Of a stretch of 64,000 nt of DNA, positions 28,720-41,647 are shown piece by piece (positions within the stretch are counted from its first letter, which is position 1; every line of letters starts with the position of its first letter). This DNA comes from Daphnia pulex (taxonomy: Eukaryota; Arthropoda; Branchiopoda; Diplostraca; Daphniidae), in contig NC_060019.1 in the NCBI RefSeq assembly GCF_021134715.1, positions 5,208,001 to 5,272,000 of the forward strand, read 5' to 3'. A model generated the notes under the pieces. That model was given only the letters and a program-made list of their open reading frames with translations, searched no databases and was not told the origin of the DNA. Both the position numbers and the translations under genes were made by a program.

Positions 28720-31633
28720 GGCTCGGCTTGTTTTTTTTTTCTTTTCTTCACTCGGCTTCTCACACGCGCATATACGGACAACAAGCAAGCATTCACGAAC
28801 GGCAAATGCTGCTGGGATTTCTTTGCTAACGAAACAAAACCAAAAAGTTGTGGCAGTTTACGACATTTGGAGTCAGCCGACGAAATCAGGCAGTAATGTC
28901 TCGGGCAATGCGGTGGGTTTGATGACGTCAACAACTGATTTCGTTTTGCAGCCAAATTATGCGTACAAATTGAGCATCTGCTGCTTGTTCGGGTCCAGAT
29001 TCTACGTGAGTGGCACGTTAGTCACACCAGCCCAGTCCATCACACAAGTCGCGATGCAATGCAACACAATAGAAAGGAGCTGCTGCACTAGTTGAGTGGT
29101 GCCCCAAACATTCGACCAATGTCACAAGAAATGGCGAAAGAAATTTCGGAAAAAAAACCCCCAAAAATAGTCGAAAACGGCTGCTGCTCTAGCAGCTTGA
29201 ATGTCTCCTATCGTTTTTGCACTTATTGTTTCGATGCACTTGAACGCAGCCCGAAGTGGCGAATGGGAAATTCACAAGCCACAGAGTCTCTGCTTGGTGG
29301 TGGCTCTGCACAGTCAGACGTCGCCCGGTTCTGATTTCGTCGTAGTTGGCAGTTCATTGAGTCATTTGCCAACTGAGAAAACAAAGCAGCTGGGCAAAGG
29401 AGTTTGGAATCAAAGCGACTGCAGCGAAGAATGGGCGAATTTCCTCAACTGTGGACGTCCTTTTCAACTTTAAACGCACACAACAACCGAAATCTGCTAG
29501 TAACTCACACTACTACCAGTCTCCATGGCTTCTTTCATTGCCTCTTTCCCGGCAATGGACGTACGGCCGTTGCTTCCGACCTTTCTCCGTGTTGAAGAGG
29601 GACAGGCCCCGCCCACTCGTCAGCACCATCTGTCGAGACATCGTTTAAGCTAGCGACGACTCCCAAACACCCAAAGACTTTTCTTCTTATTATTCTTCCA
29701 TTTCTTCCATCCACCACCACACAAACCGGCCCTTTTTTACTCACTCATTGCACTCACTCATCCCCATTCTCTTCTTCACCACCAATAATATTATGCACAA
29801 ACAAATCTACATTAACTATTATATAATATTAGACTAACTGTTGCTGAAGAAAAAGTGGTGCGAATTTAATTTTTTGTTTTTAGCTTGAATGCATTTCATC
29901 TTTGGTAAGGAAATTCAGAATTCAACTGTGGCATTCAACCTATCGAGCTTTAAATCAATATTTTACAATAAAATTACATCGTTTATATTATAATGAATCA
30001 TGTGCGCAGAAAGAATTAAACTTTTTACTAATAAAGATAGCAGCCTACAATACGACATTTGATCTGAAAGTCTACGGTCGTCCGTTTTCACGCAAACGAA
30101 TCAATAACAAGCGACCTGCTCTCCCCTGGCGTTGCGCAAAATTCGTGGAAAAACTGCAATAAGCAGATTTTATTATTAGATGTTGGCTAGAGAATAACTA
30201 GATTGTGTTCCCAAGCATCGTCTTGGTGTATCAAGTAAGCCCAAATATGCCAAATTTGGCTCTTTTCTGTATTCCTGCCTTGGCTGATGTAAACATCACG
30301 TCATATCAGAGAAGAAACAAATGAAATTCATTGCAAATATGAACGCTAACGCCTTTAGCCTGGATTAGTGTTACGTATAGTCTTGGGGTGTATTATGTGT
30401 TCTCTAAGAGAAAAGCGTAAAGATGTCGTAGGTAAATGGGAAGAAGTGGAGCCTCCCGAGTGTGCCCGGATCGATCGATACCGACCGCCAGTAGCCGAGA
30501 GTAAGTGTTGCCAGATCTGCTGGTTTGGACCCTCCTTTTCCCGCACCCTATCCATAATAATATCGATCGTCATCTTCATCCGCTATGTCCCAGTTGTTCC
30601 ATCTCGCCACCTGTTACTACTAGAGAGACCCACCACCTCAAAGGCCCCATGCAAATGACATCTACACTGACTTTGGAAAAACAAATCTTGACAACTTTGA
30701 CAGGACTATAATCCTCTTCTTTAAAGACACATACTTTTCGTAAAAATATTCTTATCAGAGCATTATTTTCGTACACAAAATCACGCACTAGGAGTAATCT
30801 AAACAGATAACTATGCATTCCCCCTCCCTTTTGACTATGTAATAACAATCGATAGGGAAAAGGTGTACGACTGACTTTGTTACCGCCAGGTTGATTGATT
30901 GTGCCATACTCAAGATATCCTATTTGAATTTAGGTCGAATATTATTTGGAGCCTTTACTTTTGAATTGTTTTAATCCCAAAATTACGATTTACTGTTGAA
31001 AATTTCAAAAAAATGACTGTTCTTTATTGTCTTTAGTCCAATTTGCAACGTCAAATTCGCATCGGATCCTTAAAACTAATTTTCCCTGATGGTTTGAATA
31101 GTTCCTTGTTAGTCAAAACCCCGTTTTTCTATCAGCCTCCTTGATTCGCTGAGTGTGGGGGTTCACAGCGCAGCATTCCATAAATGTTAATCGGTAGAGA
31201 AAAATCATGATCAATCACAGACAAGTAAGAGGAATTCGTTTGAGTGGCTGCCTATTCGATTGAATTTTTAAAAGTGATTGATCAGGTGAAATGGTGGTGA
31301 AATAACTGCGAAATTAAAGGTAAATGGCGTGTTGCGTGTTGGTTTGTAACTACCGTAAAAAAAGGCGCAGTCTTTCGTTTCTCTCGCAAGTCGCAACAAA
31401 TATTCAGATGAAACAGCGACGCTAATTTGCATCATCGCAACACCAAGCTAATTCTGTTCAATCCGCTTCATTACAAAAAAAACATGTCTTATTCTGAAAA
31501 TCATGACTATTTTGGGGAACCAATAAAATGATAGACCAACAGGGAAAAAATTGCGGAAAAAGTCCAAATCATGAAAACAAAAACTCAAAGAGTTATCTAA
31601 TAAACTAATGTTAAGTAAAAAATAATTGTCCAA
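28720..31633. other. Intergenic: PKA 5' UTR and promoter, 3' flank of the 31634 gene
   Basis: The stretch right of 28719 is more GC-rich and probably holds the PKA 5' UTR and promoter. I find no supported gene. Open frames at 28664-29095, 29902-30162 and 30368-30658 show no domains and no splice partners. A short cysteine-containing frame at 31324 is discussed among the rejected items. Confidence 0.5.
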
Positions 31634-34600
31634 TTATGTGAATGGAGGAATATTAAGGAATTCGCCAAATCCAAACGTGGAGAATACAACTGGAAGAGTG
31701 AGCTGTAAAAATTAAAAAAATAATGGTAAAAGAAAAGCGAACTTACGATTCGAATGTCCATCCGAATGGGCGGGCAAAACGGCACCGCTTTTGGATCCAC
31801 TGGAGCCTAGTGGCATGTTATAAGAATTGTTAGCTAATGGATTGGAGTTAACTTTATTGCCGATAGATGGACCGTGATGTTGATTCTGCAAATAAAAAAC
31901 GACGTCAAAATGAAACAAACAATTAGAAAATAATCCCAAGAACAACATAGTATAAAGATTGCGTAATAATAGTTGGCACCCCAAAAAAAAAATCTGAAAT
32001 CGATTAACATTTTATCCACTTGTGAATGCCAATGTATAGGCTACATGACGACGTCTAGCTACTTACTACTACTACCACTCCACCACGGATGGATGGCTGC
32101 TTGCTCACACACAAATAGCCTTCAAAAATGTTTGTCAGACGACAATACCTCAACAGTTGTTACTAAAATGCTTAGCTGTTCACGTCCTAGTTGCTATGTG
32201 ACCTGTTTGGCGAATGAAGTTCGCTCGTCTCTAGCTTTTTGGCTAATGTTTTCTAGTTATGAAAGCTGCGACCAACTATATCGTCTCTTGTTAATTTATT
32301 ATGATTTGATTTTTGATTGATTTGTATTAGTGCTCAATTACCTTATGATAAGAGGTAGCGTCTGTATCGGCGGCAGTCTGAGTGATGTGGTTCGAATGTG
32401 ATGCACTGGCGGGTGAAGTCAGCAAAGCAATTGTCGATTGTTCTTCCTCCGCCTTCTTGTTGGCTATTGGCTTGGCAAGAGGGTTGATGATGGTGGCCGG
32501 CCCTTTTTGAATGAATTCGCCGGTGGTAGTAGTAGAAGTGGTAGTGGTGGGTACGGCTGAGGTATTTGCTGCGACCGAAATTGTGCTGCTAGTATTTTCC
32601 GTTTTATTGCTCGACTTGAGAGGTGACGGCGTGAAAATCGCCAGTCCCGGGCTGGTCACCGTTGGGTCGACATGGGTAGCCGGCTTGAAACCAATGCCTT
32701 CAACTCCTTTTTAAAAACAAAACAAAAAAAGCAAAAACAAAAGAAAACGAGCCAAAGTTTATTTTTAGATTGACCTCATAGAAAAAGCCGTCGTTCTCCA
32801 TATTGATTATTTCCTAGTTTTCCCAGCTTTTCCTCTGAGCTAACGCAACGGCTAGACAAGAGTATAGACAGGAGAGAGAGCAGCAGCCAAACTGACGAGA
32901 ACTATCGAAAATGCTCGACAAATCAATAAGTCCGAATGTGATGCCAATCCATTTCTCTCTTTTTAATTATTCATCGTCGCAGTTTATTTGGCGATGATTC
33001 ATTCACGCGCACAACAGCATCACGTACGTACATTTGAACCAAATCAATTAAAAGAGTCAATCCACATATTTCTGACGGGTCTACTACACTCAATAAAGAA
33101 TCAACCTATACCGTACTAATAATTGTGGGTTTGGATCAAACACAATCGGCAGTTTAACGACAAATCCAAGATTCTCACGTCTGCTGTAGCATAGCTGTAA
33201 GTCCGTGTGAATCATACGTGAACGTGTGCGTACCCCTTAAGAATTGTAAAATAGATGCCTACGGCTCTCCGTTATTATAAGACGACGACGACATCCCTAC
33301 AAAAATGCGTGTGTATTTTCCCTTTACTTGGCGCTAGGTAACAGCCGAATAAATGAGGAGATGGGAAACAAATACGAAAAAAGAATCTCGACGCTATCCA
33401 TGAACTTTTAAAAAGAAGAAAAACGAAAAAAAAAAAAAGAACCGCGCGGCTTTACAAACGTTCAAAAAACTTTCTCTCCGAGACTAGATCGGGTTTCTAG
33501 AAAGGAAAGTATATTCATCTAAAGGCAAGTTAAAAAGAACAAAAACAAAATAAAACAAAACAAAACAAAAAAAGGTTCTGAGCTATTTCTACAGTCTGTA
33601 CAACACATCAAAATGTGTTTTCATATTTTTCCCATAGCCTACAGCACGTTTGAAAATGTTGGCTTTCAGACAGGTGACACACACACACACTGCCCTTTTA
33701 TAAAGAATAAATGCCTAGCGTGTAATAAAAGGCCAGAAATCGACTAATATAACTCGAATAATGAGTGAGAACAAGAAGAAGCTAGAAGATGTAATAATCA
33801 AAAAATGTTGGCTGCATCACCGTACAGATGATAATCATCCGTAGGTAGTACCTAGTACGTATATATATTGTCCATGCACGTCATCCAGGTGGTTTTTGCA
33901 GGGGGTTGGGTAGCGAATCAATAAAGAGGTAGGGGACGGTAGAGAGAGGCAAAAGGCGCTTGCACGAAGACGTAGGAAAACAAGCCGCCGAGGCTTTTGA
34001 CTACACCCGTTGCGTGCGCAAACGGGAGTCGAACACAGCACACACACGAAGACTATCCCCATTGATTTTTCCCCGGTAACGCACCGCCGACTCATGTGCT
34101 TCTTCTTTGCCCAGCAGACATCAGCCGTGTTGGCGAGAAAGATCGATAGATGATGATAAACGCAGATTACGGATGAAATATGAGAAAATATATAGACCAT
34201 CCAGCGTCTAGGATGCGCGCCGGGAGAAGAGCAAGGCATCAGCAGGAAACCGTTCCGTCTATAGCGAAACAACCGCGAAATTCACTCGGGAATTAATAAA
34301 ATAAGAAAGAAAAGAAAATTTCCCGCTGTTGTCCATCAACTGTGTGTGTGTGCAGCAGCCGATTATTGATGGCGGTCAGCATGGCGAATGAAACATCAGG
34401 AATTTCAATCAGTTTCAATCCTTCTTGTTGCCACTTTCTAAGGTGTCAATTCCCGATCAGGTTGGCTCCAATGACTCATTCGTCCCGGACGGCCAACATG
34501 TGTGCAACCGGTTTCTCGTATTTCTTATATTTCTGAATTTATTTATTTTCTTTATTTTTTGTGAACGCGCAGACTTTTGTTGAACGTGAGAAAAGAGATG

Positions 34601-37600
34601 CTAATCTATTCGTGGCAGCACAGCAAATATTATGCCATCAAGCAACGACTATATATGCCCTTATGTTGGCTGAAATCATTGGCAGACAACAATCAAAGTA
34701 GAGACGTCGTACACAACGCGTGAAAGGGAATTTCTTTCAATCCTCTTTTCTTTTACTAGCAGCGTCGTCTGTCCAAATATTTATTTTGTACTTGTCTGTG
34801 AAACCTCTGTTGTTTTTTCGGGTTTTATTTTTTCCCTTCTTTTAGTATTGACTCTGGGAAAGTAGGAATTAGTTAAGGGCCTGATGAATTTATCAACGTG
34901 ATCAAACAAATCCCAAACGCCACGTCACTGATTAGCCTCTATTTCCCTGTGAGCCATGACTCGGTACTTTAAATGCTGATACCTTTCAAAATAGATATAA
35001 AATCACGTCGAATGTTCGGAATTAAATTTAAACTTGATAGGCATGATTTTCCTGCTCATGCGTCATCCCATCAGGATATTTTGACTTGAAATCAAATCAT
35101 TATTCTTATATTAAAAAAAAGAACCTGCTCAAACAGTTGCCGATGTTTGTGCATGTCGTTGGCAAGAAAACAAACGCGTTCCACGTCAATTATGTCAATC
35201 TGGCTAGAACATCTTAGCTTCTCGCGACTTTCCTGCTGTTGAATTGTGTCCCGCCCCTTTAAAAAAAATTGCTGGTAGCATTAGAGCCAATAATATCGCG
35301 GCAAAGTCTCACGTTCTTTCAAAGCTTTAAGGCCAACAACAATCTCTCGCCATATTTTGCGTTGGTTGTTAATGAATGTACGCGGCGTATGCTGCTAGCT
35401 TCGTCGTGTGCTTTTTTATGCCCATTCACTAAGAAATAGGAACAGTGTCTACGTCATGTGTGCTGCTGAGCTGTATAAGGCAGTTTGAGTTTGAGTTTGG
35501 CTTACGTCCGTTTTTTTCGACAATCAAATGCCACGGGCCATGGATTTTTCGAGTCATCGAGGGTTATCCTTATAAGGTCTCGCTTACTTCTCTCTACTGC
35601 CCGGCTCTCCATTCTTTTTCCACTCTCAAACAGCAATCTGCCCTCCAGCTTTTTCTGGGATTTTTTGGGAAGGCGCACTGCTGTGATGGCCATCCAATGA
35701 AAAGGCGACCCAACGGGAAACGCACCAAAAAAATCAACCGGAATCTTTTTTCCCCAAACAATTTACGCAATTTGAATGCCTTATTAAAATCATTTACGGA
35801 TAATACTTGTCCAGTCTAGTATATCTATATATTGATATGATTTACAGACACCAGCATCTTCTTCTTTCTAATTCAATTTTTCGACAGATGAAATGCTTGC
35901 TGTTTCAACATTTTCACGAAGGGAAATATTTCCCCCCTGACCCGTTTACTTGGCCCCACACTATCTGAAACCTGTCGCGTTCCAAACAAAGCGCGGCATG
36001 AGTTTTAATAATTTTCCTTAAGGACAAAATGTTTGAATAACCTGTTCATCGTTATCATTGATAAAACCCACAGAACCGTGCCGACCAAAATTCCCCTGTA
36101 GTAACAACGACGAATAAATGCTTTCAATGAGTAAGAGACAAATTTAAAGGGAAATGATTACAGTTACTGCTGCTGTGGAAGCTTCGGTACATTTCGGGGT
36201 ACAAACGTAATCGAACTTAAATGCTAAAACAATTTGACTAGTTATAAATAACATTATACATTGACAACGCCATTATGTAATCAGGTCATTTTATTTTGTC
36301 GGCAGGTTTCTTTCACTAAATAATTGCACCAACCATTTTTGAAATGGTTTTTTTTATGCAGACATATCCACCACCACGTCAAGATTGGAAACGGTGTTTT
36401 TAATTTAACCTCGACAGTAATAACCGAAAGGATAAAAACGCAACTTTCAGTATTTTTTTTTTCCCGAACGAAATTCCCCGAAATGATTACAGTGATAACT
36501 ATATACTTGAGGTTACTTTAAATCGTATTATACCAAAAAACTCTAGGAAGTCACAGAAATCTGTAGAGAATGATTAGTAGAGAATGCACAGTATCATACA
36601 ACAGCTAGTGATGAAAATGTCCAATTTTTCCGTGGTTAATACGTCAATCAGACAAAAATAGAAGGAAATTTTTTTTTTGTTTTTTTTTTAATCAGTTTAA
36701 AACTATGAAATACACTGAGTAGTATTGCCATGACTTTGAAAAGAAAAAGGAAATTCCTAGAAATAGAATATGATCATTTAATTCTTTTGGGATTTAGAAA
36801 CTTTTCTTCTTGTAATACATATGTAACATTCGAGGGGAACCCTCGGCTAATATACCGAATGCTCATTTTATTAATTTACAAGGCTTCTGCGTTTTTACTA
36901 GACATTTAAATCGCTGGTAAAATGCAAAGGTGGCTAAAAGGACAGACGAAGACCCGAACTTCGTACAATGTCCTAAGATGATAAGAATCTGAGTGTCTAG
37001 TTTCCATAACAAACAATATTTCTCCATATTGGATTTGTGTCTGATTTAATTTCTTGAGAATCAATTGAGTTAATGATTAGTTGATTACACCTGCTTGTGC
37101 ACGAACATATTTGTCATACTGCTTAAACGTGTACCAGCACGCACAAGGATCCATCTATTAATACGATTCTACGATTACAAATATCTTTTGGCTCGCAATG
37201 TGGACACGAGAAAATGTTGATAAAAAAAAGGGCGCACCTCCGTCCTATTCCAATGAAAGCATTGGAATAGGTTTATTAACTCAACCCACAAAGTTGCAGT
37301 CAATAAAACACATAACAAATTTAAAATTAAATTTGATTTTTCAATTTCACCACAGCTGTCGCTTTGATTCCCTTTTTTTCCTTTTCTAATCAAACATGCT
37401 TAACTAAAATGGATATGCGGAAAGACCTTAGATGGGCGGAGTAATATCTACGGGGTATTAAAGAAATATCCAGTACCAAAGGATTAATGTCTTGTAGGAA
37501 GACTTATTTTCATTCGGCTGTGTATGTAGACTGTAGGACGAAGTAACTGACGCTGCAAACAACTAGGTTGTACGATTGGAATTTTTGTAATCCAGTGACT

Positions 37601-40600
37601 TCACGAACCTTAACCATGTATGACTCCCGATAAATCTTACAGTTACATTATACGCAAGCAATACTAGAATACCTATTTGCATTTAGAATTGCGTTCATTA
37701 AGTCTTTTAAGTATATTTAAGTAAATAAATGTGTAAAATTAAGTGTAAAATGCATTAGCGAATGACTCAGAGTAAGAATCACCCAACAGTTACACAAATC
37801 CCTCTGTCAATAACAGTTGATCATTCTAGATTTGTGATTACAAAATTTATATCAAACGCGTAGACTGACGATGATTTGAGATGATTTGATTCGTGTTAAT
37901 CACGAATGACACGCGTTACAAACTGGAATGATTCTTTCCGAGTGCAAGTCTAAACTCGTGCAGTTTAGGACCAGTTGCTGGCCAATATAACTGATAAAGG
38001 CTACGGGACAAAACATAATCAGCCGGTCGTTTGTAATACGCAAATTAAGATCAAATCAACCTTGATTGGCGACGAACAATATTTGGCAATGTCACACAGG
38101 ACAAGACGAGATGTAATGAACTTCAAAAAAAAAAAAAATTCCAAAAATCTGAGGCTAGTGGCCCAGTTCACTCATGTAATAATGCCGCTCAAGGTTAACA
38201 AGAGAGGCGTACAACCCTGCCCATCGATCGTTTGCAATGGATTCCATGCTCCAACCAGCAGTCGAAGGCTAATCGATTAAATGATGACGGATTGACGGAG
38301 TTTGCGCAGCAGACTTTTTAGGTGATGTCTCTATATATATATTCCGTATCATCATGTCTAAATCATGATTTGATTATATAACGAATAACGCCGTGAATGT
38401 TTTATATACGCTTCCCGAGAATTCAATTCCAATTTGCAATTTGGCACTATATAAAAAAACAGTTTCATTACTTTTAAATTTCTTGAAAGGTTATTTCGGT
38501 GGGTTTTTCCCCCCAAACCCGCTGGATGCTGCTGATGTGGCGCAACGAAAGGCGATGACAAGTTTCAGCTGTTTCAGCACTTAATCAAATCGGTTGTAAA
38601 AGTGCGAGGATTAGACCAAAGAATATAGGCGACACTAATTGAGTTTCTCAAAGTTAAAACCGAGTTAATGCGCAACCAAAGTTGTAATGAAGAGAGAGAG
38701 AGAGAGAGAGATACAAAGTCGTCTGACGTGAACTATGTTCATTTGCATAGAGTACTTAGTGAACTGCTGCGCTGTTTTCTCCTCCCGTTACTTTGGAGAA
38801 ATGTTTATCCGAAACGTCTCATTTTTCGCACGAAAAACCGAGGGAAAAAGATTGACGCTTTTTAAGAGTTGGGGGGCTGGAGTGCTGTGTGGCGACGACC
38901 CGCTTTCTATTGTTAGAAACGGTGACTGACAATGCCATCCGAGCTAGGAGTCGGATAAAATACACTCCGTTTAAGACCATCCAGAATGTGTCGTGTCTAC
39001 TTCCCAAATTGAACGTTTTTTTTTTTTCGAGCGATTTATATCTTTGAATTCACGAATTCACCACAAACCTCACGGATTATGTGAAGCCATTCCTAGATGG
39101 TAGACGACGACAATGTCAAGTCGCGGGGAATGTTTCTCTTTTAAATATCTGCGTCCCAACATTTTTTTTTTCTTTTTTTTTGGGGGGTGGAGAAAATTTC
39201 ATATTGATTTAAAAATAGAATGAGAGAAGGGGGGCAGAGCTTCAATTCTTCGTTCTCGCAATTGCGTCTGGGAAAGGGAAACTTGGATCAAGAGATCGAT
39301 TCTTGATAATGCCAAGGGTTTTGACTGTTGGGGCACAGCTAGCAGTAAAGAACGGCAGCAACTGGTAGCTGGCATTTTCCCGAGCTTGGCAATCATTATC
39401 TAAAGGGGGTGTAGTCTAGTACGTACTGCTATAAGTTTTTGTCTTACCTCTCAGTCTTTTCTATTTTTTGTTTTTCTTTTCTTTTCTTTTCTTTTCTGGG
39501 GGAGATGAGTTGCTGCTTTGTTGACTTGGCGTGCCGTGTAGCCTCCTTTTTGGAAATAGAATCGGAATTTCCCGAAGGTATCCCGTATCCACCGAGTATT
39601 GTGTGTTTGAAATAAGCGAGGAGAGTATTCCCGGCCGAAATCTGATTTAAAAGCGGCTTCTTAGAAACGGCTGGCGAACAAGGCCATACACCCCACCGTC
39701 GACAACGTTCAATACAATTGCATCACTGATGTGGCTGCAGCCGAGAGCTTCTTCTTCTTTTCTAACCAATGTTTGGAGGTGAAACAGGAACATCTGTTCA
39801 TTCAGCCAAACTGTGACTCTCAAATCCAGTCGATTTTGGGCTCAGAACTGATGGCGATTCGTTTTTTTGTTTTTGTTTTTGTTGTTTTTTAATTTCAAGG
39901 ATTGAATCACAAACAGCCACCCACAAGAGAGAGAGAGACGCTGAATCGATTTGGGGGGGTTGAAAAATCGCTGGAATTAGCCGTGAGAATTGTACTAACT
40001 GGACACTGCGGAGATCTCTGAGGTTTGAGTGTGAGTCAACTTTCTTTTAGGATAACATTTGTGGATGTTAGGAAGGAGCGACATAGACACATCGGCATCA
40101 GAGGAAATACTGACGAAAACTGCCTCTTGGCAGCAGCACGTGTCCTTCACCCAGAGTCGGCGCTAAGCCCTCCCCGTTCTCGGCTCGCAACGCACCCACA
40201 CACGCACCCACTCCCATATATACGCAACATCTTCCAAGGCGACTGCGTACACAGCGCAGACCAGCAACAAACAACCAGCAAAACTCTTTTCTCTTCTTCT
40301 TGTCCCCCTTACTCTCCCGTCCTAATAATACTGTAACCAACTCACGACTATACGTATACACATTGATTCATTTCATTCCATCGACGCATCCAGGATTTAT
40401 TCCCACTTCAAAATTTGTTCCGACACAATTACTCCCGTTCGAATTAACAAATTTCGAGTTTCAGATCAATCTAGATTTTTTGATTGCTAATTAAAAGCGC
40501 ATTAGTATTACTATTTGATGTCAGAACAATTAGACAATTATTCCTAAAGGTGTAAAATGTATTGTCTCTACCGGCTCTATCACCCAAACCCAAAAAGGTT

Positions 40601-41647
40601 TCAACCTCCATTGTGGATTTTGCTTACTCTATTCCGTTCGACCCCTTCCGATCGTCCATCCGCCTTGACCTCCGCCCTCCTTAATCGATTTAAGAAGTCG
40701 CTCAAAACCTTCTGGTGACAAGTTAACCGCAACTCAATGCGCTGCATTAGTTCAATTCAAAGTATTCCGAGTGGAATTTAAAAAAAAAACGCAAAATCCA
40801 GTCAATCAACTTCAAATTCGTAGCGCCAATGAAACTGTATTGAGTTCTTTTTTAAAAATGGCAAATAAATGTCGACATTTTCTTTGAAAGCAAATCTTAA
40901 AAGGTGCGGTTTTCCACTGATTGTATATTCGAATTGAATTGAACTAAATTGAATGAACGCCATTAGATTCCAGTATTTATTGTTTCTGCTTTCAGACTTT
41001 TGTAGTCTAGCCAAACATCAGGGCGACTGACTTTGCTGGGACTCGACTGGGTAAACAAGCGAAAAATGCCCGTAAAACTCAAACGTTGGTTTCAACCAGT
41101 TTTAGTTTTTTATTTTATTTTATTTTATTTTCTATTTTTTATTTTTTTACATAGTTTGACTTAGTGGTCCACGGAATATGTTTCGGCACGCACATCTCCC
41201 CTAAACCAAATGGAAATATCTGAGCTACCTTGCCTTATCTAAAGCTTTATCATGAGCAAATACATTCTAGATAGATGCATGTTAAACTCTCGTCCCGTTT
41301 ACCTACCTGTAACAGTCTCAAAGCTACTGTTAAAAATTAAAAATACTTTACAGATGACATAGACTGCACGGGGGCAATGCGAACTGGTCTTCCCCTTGCT
41401 GTTATTGAGACCGTTCGAAGACCGAAGAGTTGTCTAATACTGGATCGATAGAAAATATTCGGCACATATTCGTGTTCGACAGCAAGGTAGTCGACTTGTC
41501 ACGAATTCGAGCTCCGTTGCGCCAACGTAAATGCACAGGAAACTCGACTGCCGGCCACGCAACGCGACCAATAAAGTAGAATAATCGAATTGGTAACTCA
41601 CCCAGAAATTTGTCCTTTTTCTTGCGAAGTCCTTTGAAAAAGGACAT
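31634..41647 (-). CDS. Unrecognised Ser/Thr-rich protein, about 201 residues, long first intron
   Basis: Four exons join with consistent phase. Exon 1 (41602-41647) encodes the basic start MSFFKGLRKKKDKFL with a strong GTGAGT donor. Exon 2 (32342-32706) reads VEGIGFKPATHVDPTVTSPG, LAIFTPSPLKSSNKTENTSS, a Thr run (PTTTTSTTTT) and INPLAKPIANKKAEEEQ, with donor GTAATT. Exon 3 (31747-31885) reads NQHHGPSIGNKVNSNPLAN to HSDGHSN, with donor GTAAGT. Exon 4 (31634-31689, acceptor TTCCAG) ends FSTFGFGEFLNIPPFT and a TAA at 31634-31636. Phases 1, 0 and 1 fit exactly. I do not recognise the family. A basic N-terminus, disordered Ser/Thr/Pro middle and short hydrophobic end suggest a scaffold or membrane-associated adaptor, which is inference. 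The long intron (32707-41601) and possible missed exons make the model provisional. Confidence 0.55.
38691..38711. repeat. (AG)n microsatellite
   Basis: A run of 21 bases of alternating A and G in the long intron. Confidence 0.9.
39476..39496. repeat. (TTTTC)n microsatellite
   Basis: Four pentanucleotide units in tandem, followed by a short G run. Confidence 0.85.
41111..41131. repeat. (TATTT)n microsatellite
   Basis: Four pentanucleotide units about 470 bases from the donor of the first coding exon at 41602. Confidence 0.85.

Larger units (their letters stand above)
32707..41601. other. Long intron or regulatory region of the 31634-41647 gene
   Basis: About 8.9 kb with no supported coding exon. 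It contains many simple repeats: an AAAAC-rich tract (33541-33568), (CA)n near 33679-33690, (AG)n (38691-38711), (TTTTC)n (39476-39496) and (TTTTA)n (41111-41131). It also holds a small hairpin CGAGGG-GAA-CCCTCG at 36831-36845. A CA-rich stretch with TATATA at about 40190-40222 could be an alternative promoter. Open frames at 33835-34272 and 35445-35819 have no domain signal. Confidence 0.45.

Noticed and set aside
31324..31430. Short frame MACCVLVCNYRKKRRSLSFL that looks like the start of a THAP zinc finger, with the frame shifting to KKGAVFRFSRK
   Set aside because: Only a few cysteines match, the frame breaks at an A run, and no downstream THAP residues follow. Too short to call.
33835..34272. 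145-codon open frame on the minus strand in the long intron
   Set aside because: Composition is scattered, with many Cys and aromatic residues, and there is no domain, splice logic or repeat pattern.
35445..35819. 124-codon open frame on the plus strand
   Set aside because: No recognisable domain, and overlapping frames on both strands are equally open.
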